DNA of 64,000 nucleotides from Adenanthera pavonina (Eukaryota > Streptophyta > Magnoliopsida > Fabales > Fabaceae), in assembly GCA_026686845.1 (NCBI GenBank), contig JAIVEN010000004.1, forward strand, positions 20,492,827-20,556,826, given 5' to 3'. Positions 1 through 11,499 of this stretch are shown here, piece after piece. The stretch's first letter is position 1. Each line of letters starts with the position of its first letter. The notes beneath the pieces were generated by a model. The model was not told the origin of the DNA. It saw only the letters and a list, made by a program, of their open reading frames with translations, and ran no database searches. The translations under genes and the position numbers were made by a program.

Positions 1-2
1 GA

Positions 3-209
3 GCGAAAGAGAAAGAGTCAAAGGAAGAACTAAAAATAAGGGACAAAGAGCCAAAGGAAGAAGAGGAAGTTCCAAAGGAACTAAGAATGAGGGACAAAGA
101 GCCAAATCAAGAAGAGGAAGAGCTGAAACAGAAACCGAAGAAACTGAAGATGATAGCAGCGTCTCTGCTAGTTTTCATTTTAATGTATTTTTTTTATTTT
201 TGTTTGTGA
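3..209 (+). CDS. C-terminal end of an unidentified protein with a charged repeat and a possible tail anchor (partial)
   Basis: An open frame enters from the left edge and stops at TGA 207-209, giving about 68 residues. The first 45 or so are rich in Lys and Glu and contain two imperfect repeats around the motif RDKEP followed by a run of Glu. They are followed by a basic stretch (KPKKLK) and about 20 hydrophobic residues ending in YFFYFCL, which looks like a C-terminal membrane segment. Charged repeat plus tail anchor is reminiscent of plant RTM2/small-heat-shock-like tail-anchored proteins, but no diagnostic domain is in view, so I do not assign a family. It could also be a fortuitous frame, because a second frame is also open here to about base 230. 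Confidence 0.4.
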   Translation, partial: AKEKESKEELKIRDKEPKEEEEVPKELRMRDKEPNQEEEELKQKPKKLKMIAASLLVFILMYFFYFCL

Positions 210-1199
210 TATTTGCGGAGCACTAAAGGTAGCAGGTAGCGATTGAAATTTTTTTAATTGAAATATTATCTCTTTAATTCATATCTGGCTATTTTTTGTA
301 TATGAGTGGTTTTTTTTTTAACAAATTATTTATGAATGTTATTGAAACTACTTTTATCTACTTAGATAGGATTTTAGAATTCAAAAGAAACTTTAAATTA
401 TTTTAATAATGTTTTAAAAATTAATATCTTTTAATAACAAAATATCTTAATAGATTCTCTATATTTATTAAAAATAAAAAATACAGAAAAGAAAAAATAA
501 ATAAAGATGAGCTTAGGATATAAATTTAACGTGTATCAATTCAGCTTTGTTTGCTCATCTTTAATCTGGATTCACTAAAAAAATTTAGGAGGATGAATGA
601 ATGAATCTTCATCCCTTCATTCCATGATTCATATGAAGGCATTCAGGTTCAAAACCGCAGCGTTTCATCCCTAATTTTTTTTTTAATTCATATCATGTTA
701 AGATAACCAATTAAATTGAAACTTGGATAAATTAGATATTCTATAATCCACTTAATATAAAAATATCTATTATTTATTTATAATCCATCTTAATATTTGG
801 CCACATAATTTAAACATTTTCAACCAAAAAAAAATGGTTACTTGTTTTTATCGAATATGCCTAATCTATTATCTGATCCTAACAACAAGAGCAACAAAAG
901 AAGAAGACAATTATATTACAGTTTTTTTTACCAAAAAGCTAGAAAGCTGAATATTGTTGAGTTTAAAACACTAACAAGAGTCTAACACATAAACGAAAAC
1001 AACAAAAGAAAATATAGCAAACTACAAAACATTAACCATTCCTCAATTTCTCATATATTGCCACCAATCATCCAAGGATATCCTCTCCAACCTAGCATTT
1101 TTTGACAAGAAGCATAAAGAGAGGGAGGTGGTTGAAAACCGGCAAACAAGGTGTATCGACCCTCAATATGTTATTCCAAACTTTATTTTTGAACTAATG
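210..1199. other. AT-rich intergenic spacer
   Basis: No coding frame, RNA gene or clear mobile-element end was recognised. The stretch is AT-rich with several poly-A/poly-T runs. Confidence 0.6.
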
Positions 1200-1593
1200 A
1201 GAAGGATATCACATGAATGTATAGAACCAGAGGGATCGGGACTGGAGGAAAGATCAAAATGAGCAAGATTAGGAAGAAATGTGGCAAAAGCTTCTCACAC
1301 CATAGCAAGCTTTAGTGGCACCACGATTAGAGTTGCCAAATTGGACATGGGCCGAGACAAAATGGGCTCATGTCACAGCGAACTTACTTTTTGCCATGGT
1401 GCCAATCACAAATTTTGTTTAAATTAGAATGCAAATAGATCATGGAGGAAGGAAGAAACAGAGGAAAACAAAGGAGTTCTGTGAGGGTTTTGATTTTTGG
1501 GTTGGAGATCAAGTTCTTCAAGTCATGGAAGCTCAAATCTTGTGTGGTAAGTAGATTTTGTAACACCCTACTAAAACAAACCCTCGAACATCA
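1200..1593 (+). repeat. Truncated fragment of the gypsy-type LTR family (sense)
   Basis: The run of purine-rich sequence around 1441-1560 (GGAGGAAGGA, then a gagggttttg-like stretch, then GGTAAGT) lines up by eye with 2961-3075 in the solo LTR at 2711-5051 and with 17670-17770 in the nested LTR. It is cut off on the right by the antisense copia-type LTR beginning at 1594. The left limit is approximate. Confidence 0.5.
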
Positions 1594-2440
1594 TGTTAGG
1601 TTGGCTGGTCACTCAAGAGGGGAGTGAATTAGGTAATACAAGATTTTTACCCCTTTGAAGTACAACCCAATTTAACTAAGTGTTGCAGCAAAATAAGGAT
1701 GAACAGAGTGTGATGAAGTAGATAGATAAAATAAGGAAATGAAAGATCAAACACAAAAATTTATACTGGTTTGGCCCAAACCATGTGGCCTACATCCAGT
1801 TCCCAAGCCACCACTTGAGATTTTCACTATATCACACAAGTTTGATCAGGCTACTTGTGAAGCCTCAGTACATTCCACAAATTTCAGTAGGCACTTGTGA
1901 AGCCACTCTCTCCACACTCTTACCAGATGTGTAATTTCTCTTAATATCTCTCCACACTAAGATTTTATCCAAAAATTGTACAAGACAATAAATACAAAAT
2001 GAAAACTCTCTCTTAGAGTAGATGATACATTGAAAGCTCACTTTAATGAGGTGAGTTTAACTCTTAATGTTGATACAGAAAGATTTTATAAATCGTAACA
2101 GCATTTTGCATAAACTCACTTAAATTCATTGCTCATAAATTCAAATGAGGTTCTATTTATAGATTTGTAGCTTAACTATTTGTTAGACACAAGATCTATC
2201 CATTAGACATAAGTTCTAACCGTTACTTTGCAAAAAGAGATGTTAACCAACCGCATTAAATGTGTTTAACATATTGAAATTTGAATTTTGAGGCTTAATA
2301 GATGAATTTCGCAAAGTCAGCAAAGATATGTGTTTAACATTGAGCTTCAAAATTTGAATTTTAGCAAGCAAAATTCAATTTTCGAGTTTGCAAAAGATAA
2401 CTCATATTAGTTTGTGCAAATTTTTATATTGGAAGTACGT
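1594..2440 (-). repeat. Truncated SIRE-type copia LTR, reverse orientation
   Basis: It begins TGTTAGGTTGGCTG, then AAGAGGGGAGTGAATTAGG. That is the reverse complement of the 3' end of the SIRE LTRs in this window (aattcacccccctctt...gctaaca). Around 2150-2290 it also matches their promoter region, including the stretch with the CAACCGCATTAAATG-like motif. The part corresponding to the palindrome-rich 5' half of the LTR is missing, and no second LTR or coding region is attached, so this is a fragment. The right limit is approximate. Confidence 0.6.
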
Positions 2441-2710
2441 CTGAAGAGTATCAAAAGTGCTTGCAGAGAATACCCTTTACTTGGAGGAAAAGTATATGTC
2501 TTTGCAGAAAGGATATTCAATGGCCATGGCATCCTCATTATCATTCCCTTATTGTGGATCTAGAATCTCATTTGGTGTCCATGGCGATGATTTTACGTCT
2601 GGGAAGGATATTATTCCATGGCAATGGCCAAGGCATCCAAATGCTGTCTTTTCTCCCATCATAATGTCACCTGCCAAATCAACTATTTGTGTTCAATTGG
2701 CAAAGAAAAA
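2441..2710. other. Unassigned stretch with an open plus-strand frame
   Basis: An open frame of up to 97 codons begins at 2457 on the plus strand. It contains GVHGDDF, which loosely recalls the DFGWG region of BAHD enzymes, but the match is too weak to use. Bases 2449-2472 resemble bases 7257-7280 of the BAHD pseudogene (about 22 of 24). No family is assigned. Confidence 0.3.
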
Positions 2711-5051
2711 TGTAACACTTCTCATAACTTTGTTTTGGCATTGTGTGTAGAACCGAAGGAAAATATGACAAAGAAAGGCTTAAGTGGAGGAAAATTGAGC
2801 TCCACGTAACGACGAGAAGCATGGCCCATGTGGCGAGAGTCAATTCCAGTGGCTCTTTTTGGCTAAAAACTGGTGGAGCTGGGGAGAGATATCTTGGAGC
2901 CATGGCGGGAGTCAGGTTTCTGGTTTAAATCAGAAACATTTTAGACGAACAGAAAGAAAGAAACAAAGGGAGTGACGGAGAAGAATGGAGGAGCTCTGCC
3001 AGGGTTCAAGTTTTTCAGCCATTAGGAGTGTTTTTTAGGCCTTGAAAGCTTGGATTCACATTGGTAAGTGATCCCTACTCCTCCATCACCATTTTCTTCA
3101 GTTTAAACTTGTTTTTGGTTATGAGTTGGGATCTTCGGTTTTGGCCAAAATCCATTGATTGAAATGGATGAAATGAGGTTAATGGAATGTGATTTGGTGT
3201 TCTTGTTACTTGGGTGCAAGTTTTGAAGGGTTTATGTATGATTTGAGCTTAACCCTAGGTTAATTTTTGTTAGAGCTCTTGGGAATCCCAAGTGTATGGG
3301 ATTGTTTGGTGTTTGAATGGTTCCTAGGAGCTTAATGATGCATGAATATGGTGTTGGAACCTTGGGTGAGGCTAAATTGGTTGAATTGTGTGGTTGGTTA
3401 TATGGTATATGTTGTTAATTGAGGAATTGTGATATTGTGAAGGTTATTTGGTAGCCTGAGAGGAATTCAAGTATGTTGGACAACTCGAGAATTTCATGGA
3501 ATCTGCATGTGTGGTATTGACAATCTGAGGTAACCGGGTGTTAGTTTGTATTATACTATATGATAGTACGTATATTTGTGTATATATGCATGTTTCTTTC
3601 ATACCATGATATAGATGTGTTTATGTGTACTATTTTATATATATCATGGTATGCACACAACTAGATTTTAATTATGATGATGACATTGAAATGATATAAC
3701 ATGATGCATAGCATGACATTGAGATCATGATGATGATTATTATTATTATATGATGATACATGAGCATCACCACATAGCATTGTGAGATTGTGATATATGG
3801 CAGATTGGGTGGTGATGATGTGCTTACAATATGATATATGATGATTTATATGTTAGGGAGGATAATGATGGAATATATATGTGTTAGGGAGGATAAGGAT
3901 GGGATCCCTATGGCTAAATCTCCTCCTATACCTAGGAGGGGAAATGCGGGCAGTGGACCGCATCTTCCCTAAATCGCTGCCAATTCGTGCTGGGAAAGAG
4001 GAAGGAGAACCACAATCTGAACATTAGTGTTACCTTTGGTCGGGTGCACTAATGGGAGGTGAGCTTGGTGATGTCTCAGAATCAGTCTTCACCGACTATT
4101 GGAAGGGAATCACCTATACGAAATATCCTGTTATGACGCCAGCTCGTGGTTCTAGCTGTGTGAAGGGAGACATGCATTCTATTCATTTCATATTACATTC
4201 ATGGATTGTATGAGTTATATATATATGTATGTGGTTGTCCCCGGTTACTAAGACATTGCCTTACACCCCTTTCCAATGGACTAACCTTTCAGGTGACAGT
4301 TCTGGCACTAGTCCGGAGAAGATGCATGAGTAGCATTGAACATGGGAATACTAGGTCTATGTAGCCTATGTGTAATTTGGATACGTATCTTGTGCCAAGG
4401 ATAGGATATTTGTAATGAATGTATAACATTGATAAGGATTGTTATAAATAGTGTTGTATGTACGTTCATGTGTGGTGTATGAATGTGATGTTATGACAAT
4501 TATGATGTATGTATGGTTTGGGATGTTATCGTGTCAGTACGTTGGTTTTTTTGTGTGCCCATTTGCCTTTGATGGCATTTGGAGGAAGTTTGTGAAGAGT
4601 TTTGGTCAAAAATGGTCAAAATGGTGTTAGGTGTCCATAATCTTTATATGGAGTTGGATTGATGTAAAAGTGGTTTTTGTAGTTAGTTTGGGACTAGATT
4701 GATTTGTAGGAGTTGGAATCAGAACAATCGGAGGTCGGAGGATAAAGTTATGGGCGTTGGAAGTTTGTCCCGGTGTTGAATTTTGCTGGTCTGGAAAACT
4801 AGTAGGGGTCGCTATAGCACTAGGAAGCAGGCTGCGGAGCCAGAGAGTCTAGTAGCATTGTAAAACATGGGAAGGTCTAGAGCTGTGGCACTACTGTAGT
4901 GGCCATGGCCCCAGCTCAAATTTTGATGTTGTTGGATTTGTTTCCACTGCTTTGAAGTTTTGGGTAGTTGTCTTGAGATGTTTGTGTTGTATTTGGTTGG
5001 ATTTTGAAAGTTGTGGTCGAGTCTAGAGGTAGTTGGAGGTAGGGTGTTACA
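2711..5051 (+). mobile_element. Solo LTR, gypsy type, with AAAAA target duplication
   Basis: It starts TGTAACACTTC and ends GGGTGTTACA, the TG...CA termini of the LTR family seen at 7413-10040 in reverse complement. Internal blocks match that LTR reversed, for example the GGAGTTGGAATC region and the block around 4020-4120 with the CTATTGGAAGGGAATCACC motif. AAAAA flanks both sides (2706-2710 and 5052-5056), which fits a 5-bp duplication although the sequence is low-complexity. No internal region or second LTR is present, so this is a solo LTR left by LTR-LTR recombination. ORFs inside it are not genes. Confidence 0.75.
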
Positions 5052-5056
5052 AAAAA

Positions 5057-6687
5057 CAAATCTAAATTTTTTGGACAAAAGGTAGCAGAAATAAAACTTC
5101 TAACTGTATAGCTAATTTTTTCCTTCACTCACTAAATTTTTCCTTTCTTGCTCTAATTTATAGTCTTGCTCAAAGCATTCCAAGAAGAAGCGGATATGGG
5201 TTACTTTGGAATGTACAAGTTGTGCTCAGAGAATGTATGATACTCAAAAGAATAAAGGGAATATGCTTTATGCATTGCAATTGAGAAAATTTTGCCCCTC
5301 GTGTCACAAACATACAATTCACATGGAGATAAAGAAACGAGGATGTGGATAAAAAGGATGAGAGAAACAGGGTAACAATTAAGGATGAGGATTACAATGG
5401 TGAAAGGAAGTCTGAATAAACAGATTTTAAACAAATGTAACGGCCAAAGAGTTTGTGTTTGATCTAGTATTAAGCTTGATCTATTTTTCATGCTTTAAGA
5501 ATGTGGAAGAATGATGATATACTTCACGTAGTCCAGAGTGAGTCAAGGTAATTCTGATATTCTGAAAACACTTGGCTTTATAATTACTTTTTAGTGAGTC
5601 TTTGTTTGAAAAATTGCTAAATTATGTAAACTTCTGGACTCAATCTTTTTTTTTTTAAATTATGTAAACTTCTGGACTCTTTTTTTTTTGGGAAAAAGGT
5701 AGCTCTGTATTCTAGAAAACTTCTGATAAACTCTTAAATAAAATTTTTCATGAACAACTTGTAACTTTTCATGGAAAAATTGTGAACAAGAAATTTTAAA
5801 GAATGACCCTATTTTGGGGTACTGCATGCCCTGATGAGTATAATACTATAATTTAATTCCAACAGCGTTTCATTGGGCTACAATGGAAAAATTGCAGCTG
5901 TAGTGTATGTGAATTTAAAGTTAACACTAACGAAAACGAAACCCTTTCATTTACCTGGACATTCACTTTAATTGTGTAGGGTTTTATAAAATCTTCTCAA
6001 TAGGTGACAATGGCATAATATCTTTTTCATGAGATGGGTTTTATGAAATCTTCTCAATGGGTGACAATGACATAATATCTTTTTCATGAGATATTTCATA
6101 TTAATATTTACATAAATATATTAAATTGCAATTAACTAATTAATTTCAAAATTAGCCAATCAATAATTAAGTTTAGGGAACCATTTATGTTTTCATTGAT
6201 TTGAATTTGATATGAGTACAATTTTTCAACATGATCTGATAATTACTTAATTAAAAATTTTTTACATCAACAATTTCATAAGTCAATCGAAATTACCATT
6301 GCAAGAAGTTTCAGTTAGCGCAACTTCTTAATCAAAATTTCTAGATTAATATATTTACTGATTTACATCATTTTTATAACAAACTAGTACTCAATTAACC
6401 GATCATCACTTCAATTGTTCAATGAGTTTTGTTCAAAATTTTATTGATCATTCAGGGGAATTTATGTTTGACTGAAAAAGTTCAAAAAAGCTGCTTCTCA
6501 CACTGTCAATCTACTAATGGACCCATGTAAAATTAATGAATTTCATATTAAAATTTTAATTATAAACAGAATTTGTTTACTTTTTAAGGAAATGAGTGAG
6601 GATAGAACAATAACTTCAATTGCTTGGTGAAACAGAAAACACTCGAACCCTCAAACAATTGAATGAAAAAAAAATAGATTTAATTAG
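5057..6687. other. AT-rich intergenic spacer downstream of the BAHD pseudogene
   Basis: No gene was found apart from a 57-bp tandem duplication, listed separately. An antisense frame of 96 codons (5201-5491) has no recognisable domain. Confidence 0.5.
5979..6092. repeat. Tandem duplication of a 57-bp unit
   Basis: Two adjacent copies (5979-6035 and 6036-6092) begin GGGTTTTAT and end TTTTTCATGAGAT. They differ at about three positions. Confidence 0.9.
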
Positions 6688-7412
6688 TTAATGATAGCAT
6701 GAAACGGAGACAGCACTTATGAACTCAATGTCCTTCCCCATGGCTTCAAAAATTTCATAAGAAACACAAACTTCCGCATCAATGCTACCCTTCTCAGCTC
6801 TTGCAAACATAGCTATTAACTTTCCCAAACGTTTTGTTCTCGGTGCCAAAGTCATTCTAGGCCAACTAATTAGTTAACTGCCACTAGTTTTCCCCACCTG
6901 AAGTCATTCCCGTACACACCAAACCTCAGTGAACTACTCATAACCAATGCATTCCTAGCTATCTTATCCTCTATAATCATCCTAGGGTTTTTCACCTAAG
7001 ACTTCACATGGCTCACAACCTTCTCTTCTGTGTGTAAAGCAATCATTGTTCATCTCCAAAGCAGCCTTACCCAGACCATCTTCGACTAGCAGTTCCCCTA
7101 CTTTAATGCTCACCACACCACCCAACATCGCATTCCCAAAATAGTTCCTGAGAAACAATAGACGCATCCTTGGTCTTACACCAATTAGTAATATCTATTT
7201 GACCTCTTCTTCTAGGGCAATGCCTTGGTTTTGAACTATAGAATGCCATAGATATGTCAAAAGTGCTTCCAGAGAATATATCTTATCTAAACATACCATC
7301 ACATTAGCTTTTTCTTTCAATTCTACAATTTTTTCCTTTGTTAAATGGAACACCCTTTCTTGTTGCAACTGTGATATAGGGCAATCAATACCATTGGGAA
7401 ACCAACGCTCAA
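6688..7412 (-). pseudogene. BAHD acyltransferase pseudogene, C-terminal part
   Basis: BAHD enzymes transfer acyl groups from CoA thioesters to alcohols or amines in plant secondary metabolism. Read on the minus strand from 7412, this piece gives RWFPNGID, then RVFHLTKEKIVELK, DKIYSLEALLTYLWHS, IGVRPRM, NYFGNAMLGGVVS and GELLVEDGLGKAALEMN. In shifted frames it goes on to GVYGNDFRWGK (the DFGWG motif as DFRWG) and AEKGSIDAEVCVSYEIFEAMG, ending at TAA 6688-6690. This is the normal order of the C-terminal BAHD domain. It is broken by a stop in place of a codon after EEEVK (near 7192), frameshifts near 7050 and 6830, and further stops. At 7408-7412 the gene is interrupted by a gypsy element flanked by CTCAA. 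The upstream part continues at 17245. Confidence 0.88.
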
Positions 7413-10040
7413 TGTAACACCTTACTCCAATACACTTCCTAACTGAACCAAATACTTCAAAAACAAACCAAACACAACCAAAACACCTCAACTTTACCTT
7501 CCAAATTATCAGAGCAACGGAAAACACCACAAAACACCTCAAGAACACTAGAATAGCCGAGACAAGGTGCAAGGACATGGCTGCTACAGTACTAACGTCG
7601 GTGCTCTCGGGTTTAGTTTTTATTGAAACAGAGGGTTTGTTGGCATGGCCTAGCCTTGGCGCTGCGGCACCCCCTGCTGATACTATTTTAGCACAAACTT
7701 TAATTTCTGGGGCAAACTTTCAACGTGCATAACTTTATGCTCCGACCTCCAATTGTCCTAATTACAACTCCTACAAGTCAATCTTGCCCTAATCTAACCA
7801 TGGACACCAATTTCACTTTGATCCATCTCCGTATGGAGATTTTGGACACTTGACATAGTTTTGATAAATTTTTTACCAAAACTCACCACCAAACTCCTAA
7901 AATTGCCACCAAAGGCAAATGGGCACTCAGTGACTGTTCACACAAGTCTTAATTGACTTAACTAAAGAGGTTTCATCTTAAGAGAACCACTCCTTTGAGA
8001 ATTGACCCCCTTGAACCCTAAATCGACATAATGGGCTATATGCCCAAAAGTCACATACTTGGCCCAAAATTCCCTTTGGGCTCATATACACTACCATACT
8101 GACTCCTTAACACCCTGAATCATACATGCATCACATCACATCTAGCCTATCACATTCAGCACCATTCCATATCATTCATAATCATCACATACATATTGTA
8201 CCATAAATATCATTACAATCATCCAGATTCTGAAACACACTATCCTACATGGCGACACATATATAGACAATACACACATACACTAACTTGATATTCCCAA
8301 TACCGGAGCAGCTATGCTTCCCTCATCTTTTCCAGACTAGTATCAGAACCTTTACCTGAAAGGTTAGTTCATGGGAAAGCAGGTGTGAGACAAAGTGTCA
8401 TTAAGTGGGAATAACGACACGCAATATATATATACTAATCTACATAATCGTTCACATGGTGCAATGAAATGCTAATGAATGGTATGTATGTTCTTCCTCA
8501 TACACAGCTAGAACCACGAATTGTCATCATCATAAGACATTTCAATAAATGATTCCCTTCTAATAGTCGGTGAAGACTGATTCTAGGACATCACCAAGCT
8601 CACCTTACCCTAATGCAACCTGGCCAAAGATTACACTAGAGCTCGAACTATGGCTCTCTTTCTCCTAGACCACCACAAATTGGTGGTGATTTAGGGAAGA
8701 TGTATCCCCAAATCCACTATCACTTGGCTCTCCTAGCCATAGGAGAGAATTTAGTGATAGAGATGTTTCATCATATCATCTTGTCCACTGCCACCTGGCT
8801 CTCCCAAGGAGAGGATTTAGTGGTAGGGATCTTTATCATATGATCATTATATATCTCATATCATCATTACCTCCACATCAATCTCTCACTATGTAATCAC
8901 ATGGTGATGATATAAATGTCATGCCAACATGCCTCCAAACACACACTTCTATGTCACAATCAATATATGGACATGCTAGCATGCAATGGTATGGGGATGA
9001 TACAAATCATACATACACATCATATATAATTATCCTATCTCAACTAGCCATATGTATACCACGATATGCAGAAAAATCATACACATACACAACCAATATT
9101 ATGGTAAGAAAAAGAACATGCACATATATATATATATGTATATATATATCAACATAAAATCACATAACACAAATACTCGGTTACCTCAGGTTGTCAACTC
9201 CAAACACACGCAGTTCCATAAGCTTCTTGAGTTGTCCGACACACTTGTACTCTTCTAGTCAACTAAATAACCTCTACAATATCGTAATACCTCAATTAAC
9301 ACAATATACCACTTAACCAAAAACCACAATTCGACTATATAGGCCTAACCCAAGGTTCCAAAACCATTTCCACGCACCATTGAGCTCCTACAGATCATTC
9401 AAACTCTAATCAACCACACGCATTTCGGATTCCATACACTCTCTAACAATTCAACCTAGGGTTAAGCTTAAATCATGTATACTCCCTCTAAACTCAAACC
9501 CAAGCGTCATATACACCAAATCACACTCCATTGATCCCTTTTCATCCATTTTAATCTGTGGAGAGGGAGCAGTAGAGATCACTTACCATATATCCAAAAA
9601 ATCTAACTCAAAACTAAAGATAAATGGAGAGAAAGGAGTAAAGATCACTTACCAACAATTTAGCAAGCTCCAAGGGGTCAGAAATCACTTCCCAAGGCCA
9701 AAAATTTGAAGCCCTAAGACTGCTTCTTCGTTGCTCCCTTCATTCCTCTCTTTCTTTCTCGCATTCGGCTGAACTGAAATGTTTTGAATTTAAGCAATTT
9801 TTTTGACTCTCGCTGTGGCTCTAGTAAGTCGGTCGCAACACGAGTGCTCTCGACCTAGAAAATTTTACTGAAATTCAAGCCTGCTAGTTGTGGTGGCCCT
9901 GTATTTCATTGCGGCATTGAGCTTCTTTACCTCCACTTTAGTCTTTTCCTCTATCCTAGTCCTTTGATCTTACACACATCACCAATTATGCTTCACAAGC
10001 TAGAGACTAGGTTAGGGATAATGTAATAAGGGTTATTACA
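7413..10040 (-). repeat. 3' LTR of the gypsy element (2628 bp)
   Basis: It starts TGTAACACCTTACTCC and ends GGTTATTACA. It is about 265 bp longer than its partner, mostly because the partner lost the equivalent of 9163-9412. It contains a (TA)n-rich stretch around 9125-9150. Small ORFs here (8921-9258) lie within LTR sequence and are not genes. Confidence 0.9.
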
Positions 10041-10055
10041 ATCTTCCCTCCTTAT
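10041..10055 (-). other. Polypurine tract of the gypsy element
   Basis: Read on the minus strand it is ATAAGGAGGGAAGAT, directly abutting the 3' LTR. This is the expected site of plus-strand DNA priming. Confidence 0.75.
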
Positions 10056-10560
10056 AAAAATTTCGTCCTCAAAATTTCAACTCTTACTTCAAGTGAAAAT
10101 CTCTGGATACCTCCTTCGTATGGATTCTTCTGTCTCCCATATGGCATCATTGGATGTCAAGCTGCCCCGTAACACTTTCACTAACTTAATAGCCTTATTC
10201 CTCAACTGTTTCTCCTTTACATCAACAATTTCTCCTTTACATCAACAATTTGCAATGGCGTGACCTCAAAAGTTAGATCTTCTCATACTTGAACTTCCTC
10301 ATCATCAATTATGTGAGATAGATCTGGATGATACTTCTTGAGTTGAGACATATGGAAAACATCATGCAGCTCTGCGAGATTAGGTGGTAGCGCTACTCGA
10401 TACGCTACTGGCTCAATTCGCTGTAGAATCTGATATGGACCCATATACCGTGGAGTAAACTTCTTTGTTCGTATTGATCTCCCAACACCTGTAGTAGAAG
10501 TGACCCTCAGAAATACATGATCTCCAGCATCTAACTCCAATGGTTTCCTTCTTCTATCTG
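10056..10560 (-). pseudogene. Gypsy integrase C-terminus and chromodomain
   Basis: Minus-strand residues include GDHVFLRV, KFTPRYMGPYQILQRI (the GPY/F module) and LHDVFHMSQLKKYHPDLSH, followed by a chromodomain-like tail: DLTFEVTPLQIVD, QLRNKAIKLVKVL, then AIWETEESIRRRYPEIF before a stop. A group II-type chromodomain after GPY/F marks plant chromoviruses and directs integration to heterochromatin in that family. The chromodomain is frameshifted by an exact 20-bp tandem duplication (10211-10230 and 10231-10250). Confidence 0.85.
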
Positions 10561-10574
10561 CATAACTCTTCTAT

Positions 10575-11160
10575 TGACTCTAAGAGATAAGAAGCTTCTA
10601 TCAAATACTCTCTATTTGTTGAGAGGTTTGATCCATAATATCTGGGCCCAAGAGACTCTGTTCACCAAGTTCAACCAAACACAATGGCGATCTATGCTTT
10701 TGACCATACAACGCTTCATACGGAGCCATTTGTAAACTTGAGTGGTAACTGTTGATATAGGCAAATTCAACCAATGGTAAATTTTGATCCCAGTTGCCCT
10801 TATTCCCCATAACACAAGCTCACAGCATGTCTTACAGATTTTGAATCATCCTTTTAACCTGCCCATCAAATTGAGGATGATAAGCAGTATTGAAATTCAA
10901 ATTTGTCCCTGTGGCCTTCTAAAGAGATTTCCAAAACCTAGATTTAAACATAGGATCTCTTTCTGACACAATATTCATTGGGATTCCATGCAGCCTCACA
11001 ATTTCATTCACATACAATTGGGCTAATTTCTCCATCATAATGGTCTCCCGAATTTGAAGAAAATGGGCTAATTTCATTAACCTATCTACAATTACCCATA
11101 TTGCATTATGCCCTGAAGAGGTCCTCGGTAATCCCATCACAAAATCCATAGAGATGCTAT
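10575..11160 (-). pseudogene. Gypsy integrase catalytic core, broken
   Basis: The minus strand reads MDFVMGLPRTSSGHNAIWVI, VDRLMKLAHFL, RLHGIPMNIVSERDP, then WDQNLPLVEFAYINSYHSS and APYEALYGQKHRSP. This is a Ty3 integrase core in the usual order. The second catalytic Asp context (normally SDRDP) reads SERDP, and frames change between the two halves, so the enzyme is dead. Confidence 0.85.
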
Positions 11161-11499
11161 CTTATTTCCACTTCGGAATCTCCCAAGGTTGCAACATACC
11201 TGCTGGTAGTTGGTGCTCAATCTTCACTTTTGGAAAATTAGACATCTTGCTACATACTTTGCGATGTCCTTTTTTGTGCCTGGCCACCAGCACCCTCACT
11301 TCAATTCTTGGTACATCTTAATGGTACATGGGTGAATAATGTACCTACTCTTATGAGCTTTCTCCAGAATAATATCTCGTAATCTCACAACATTTGGCAC
11401 ACAAATCCGACCACAGTACCAGATGATACCATCCTCCAGTATATCAAAGTCCTAAGTCTCCGTCATTTTAATTCATTCCTGAATGCTCAAAAGATAGTT

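Noticed and set aside
3..209. Naming the partial ORF RTM2
   Set aside because: Only low-complexity charged sequence and a hydrophobic tail are visible; no Hsp20 domain lies in the window.
1000..1200. Possible antisense LINE fragment
   Set aside because: Minus-strand translations gave no reverse transcriptase, RNase H or zinc-finger motif.
2449..2472. Match of about 22 of 24 bases to the BAHD pseudogene (7257-7280)
   Set aside because: The similarity does not extend on either side, and the frame nearby lies on the other strand; too short to call a BAHD remnant.
7195..7578. A single 127-codon minus-strand ORF taken as a gene
   Set aside because: Its first part lies in the gypsy LTR and only residues after position 7412 are BAHD-like; the fusion is created by the insertion.
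8921..9258. Two small plus-strand ORFs
   Set aside because: They lie in the gypsy LTR, run through (TA)n, and are not kept in the second LTR.
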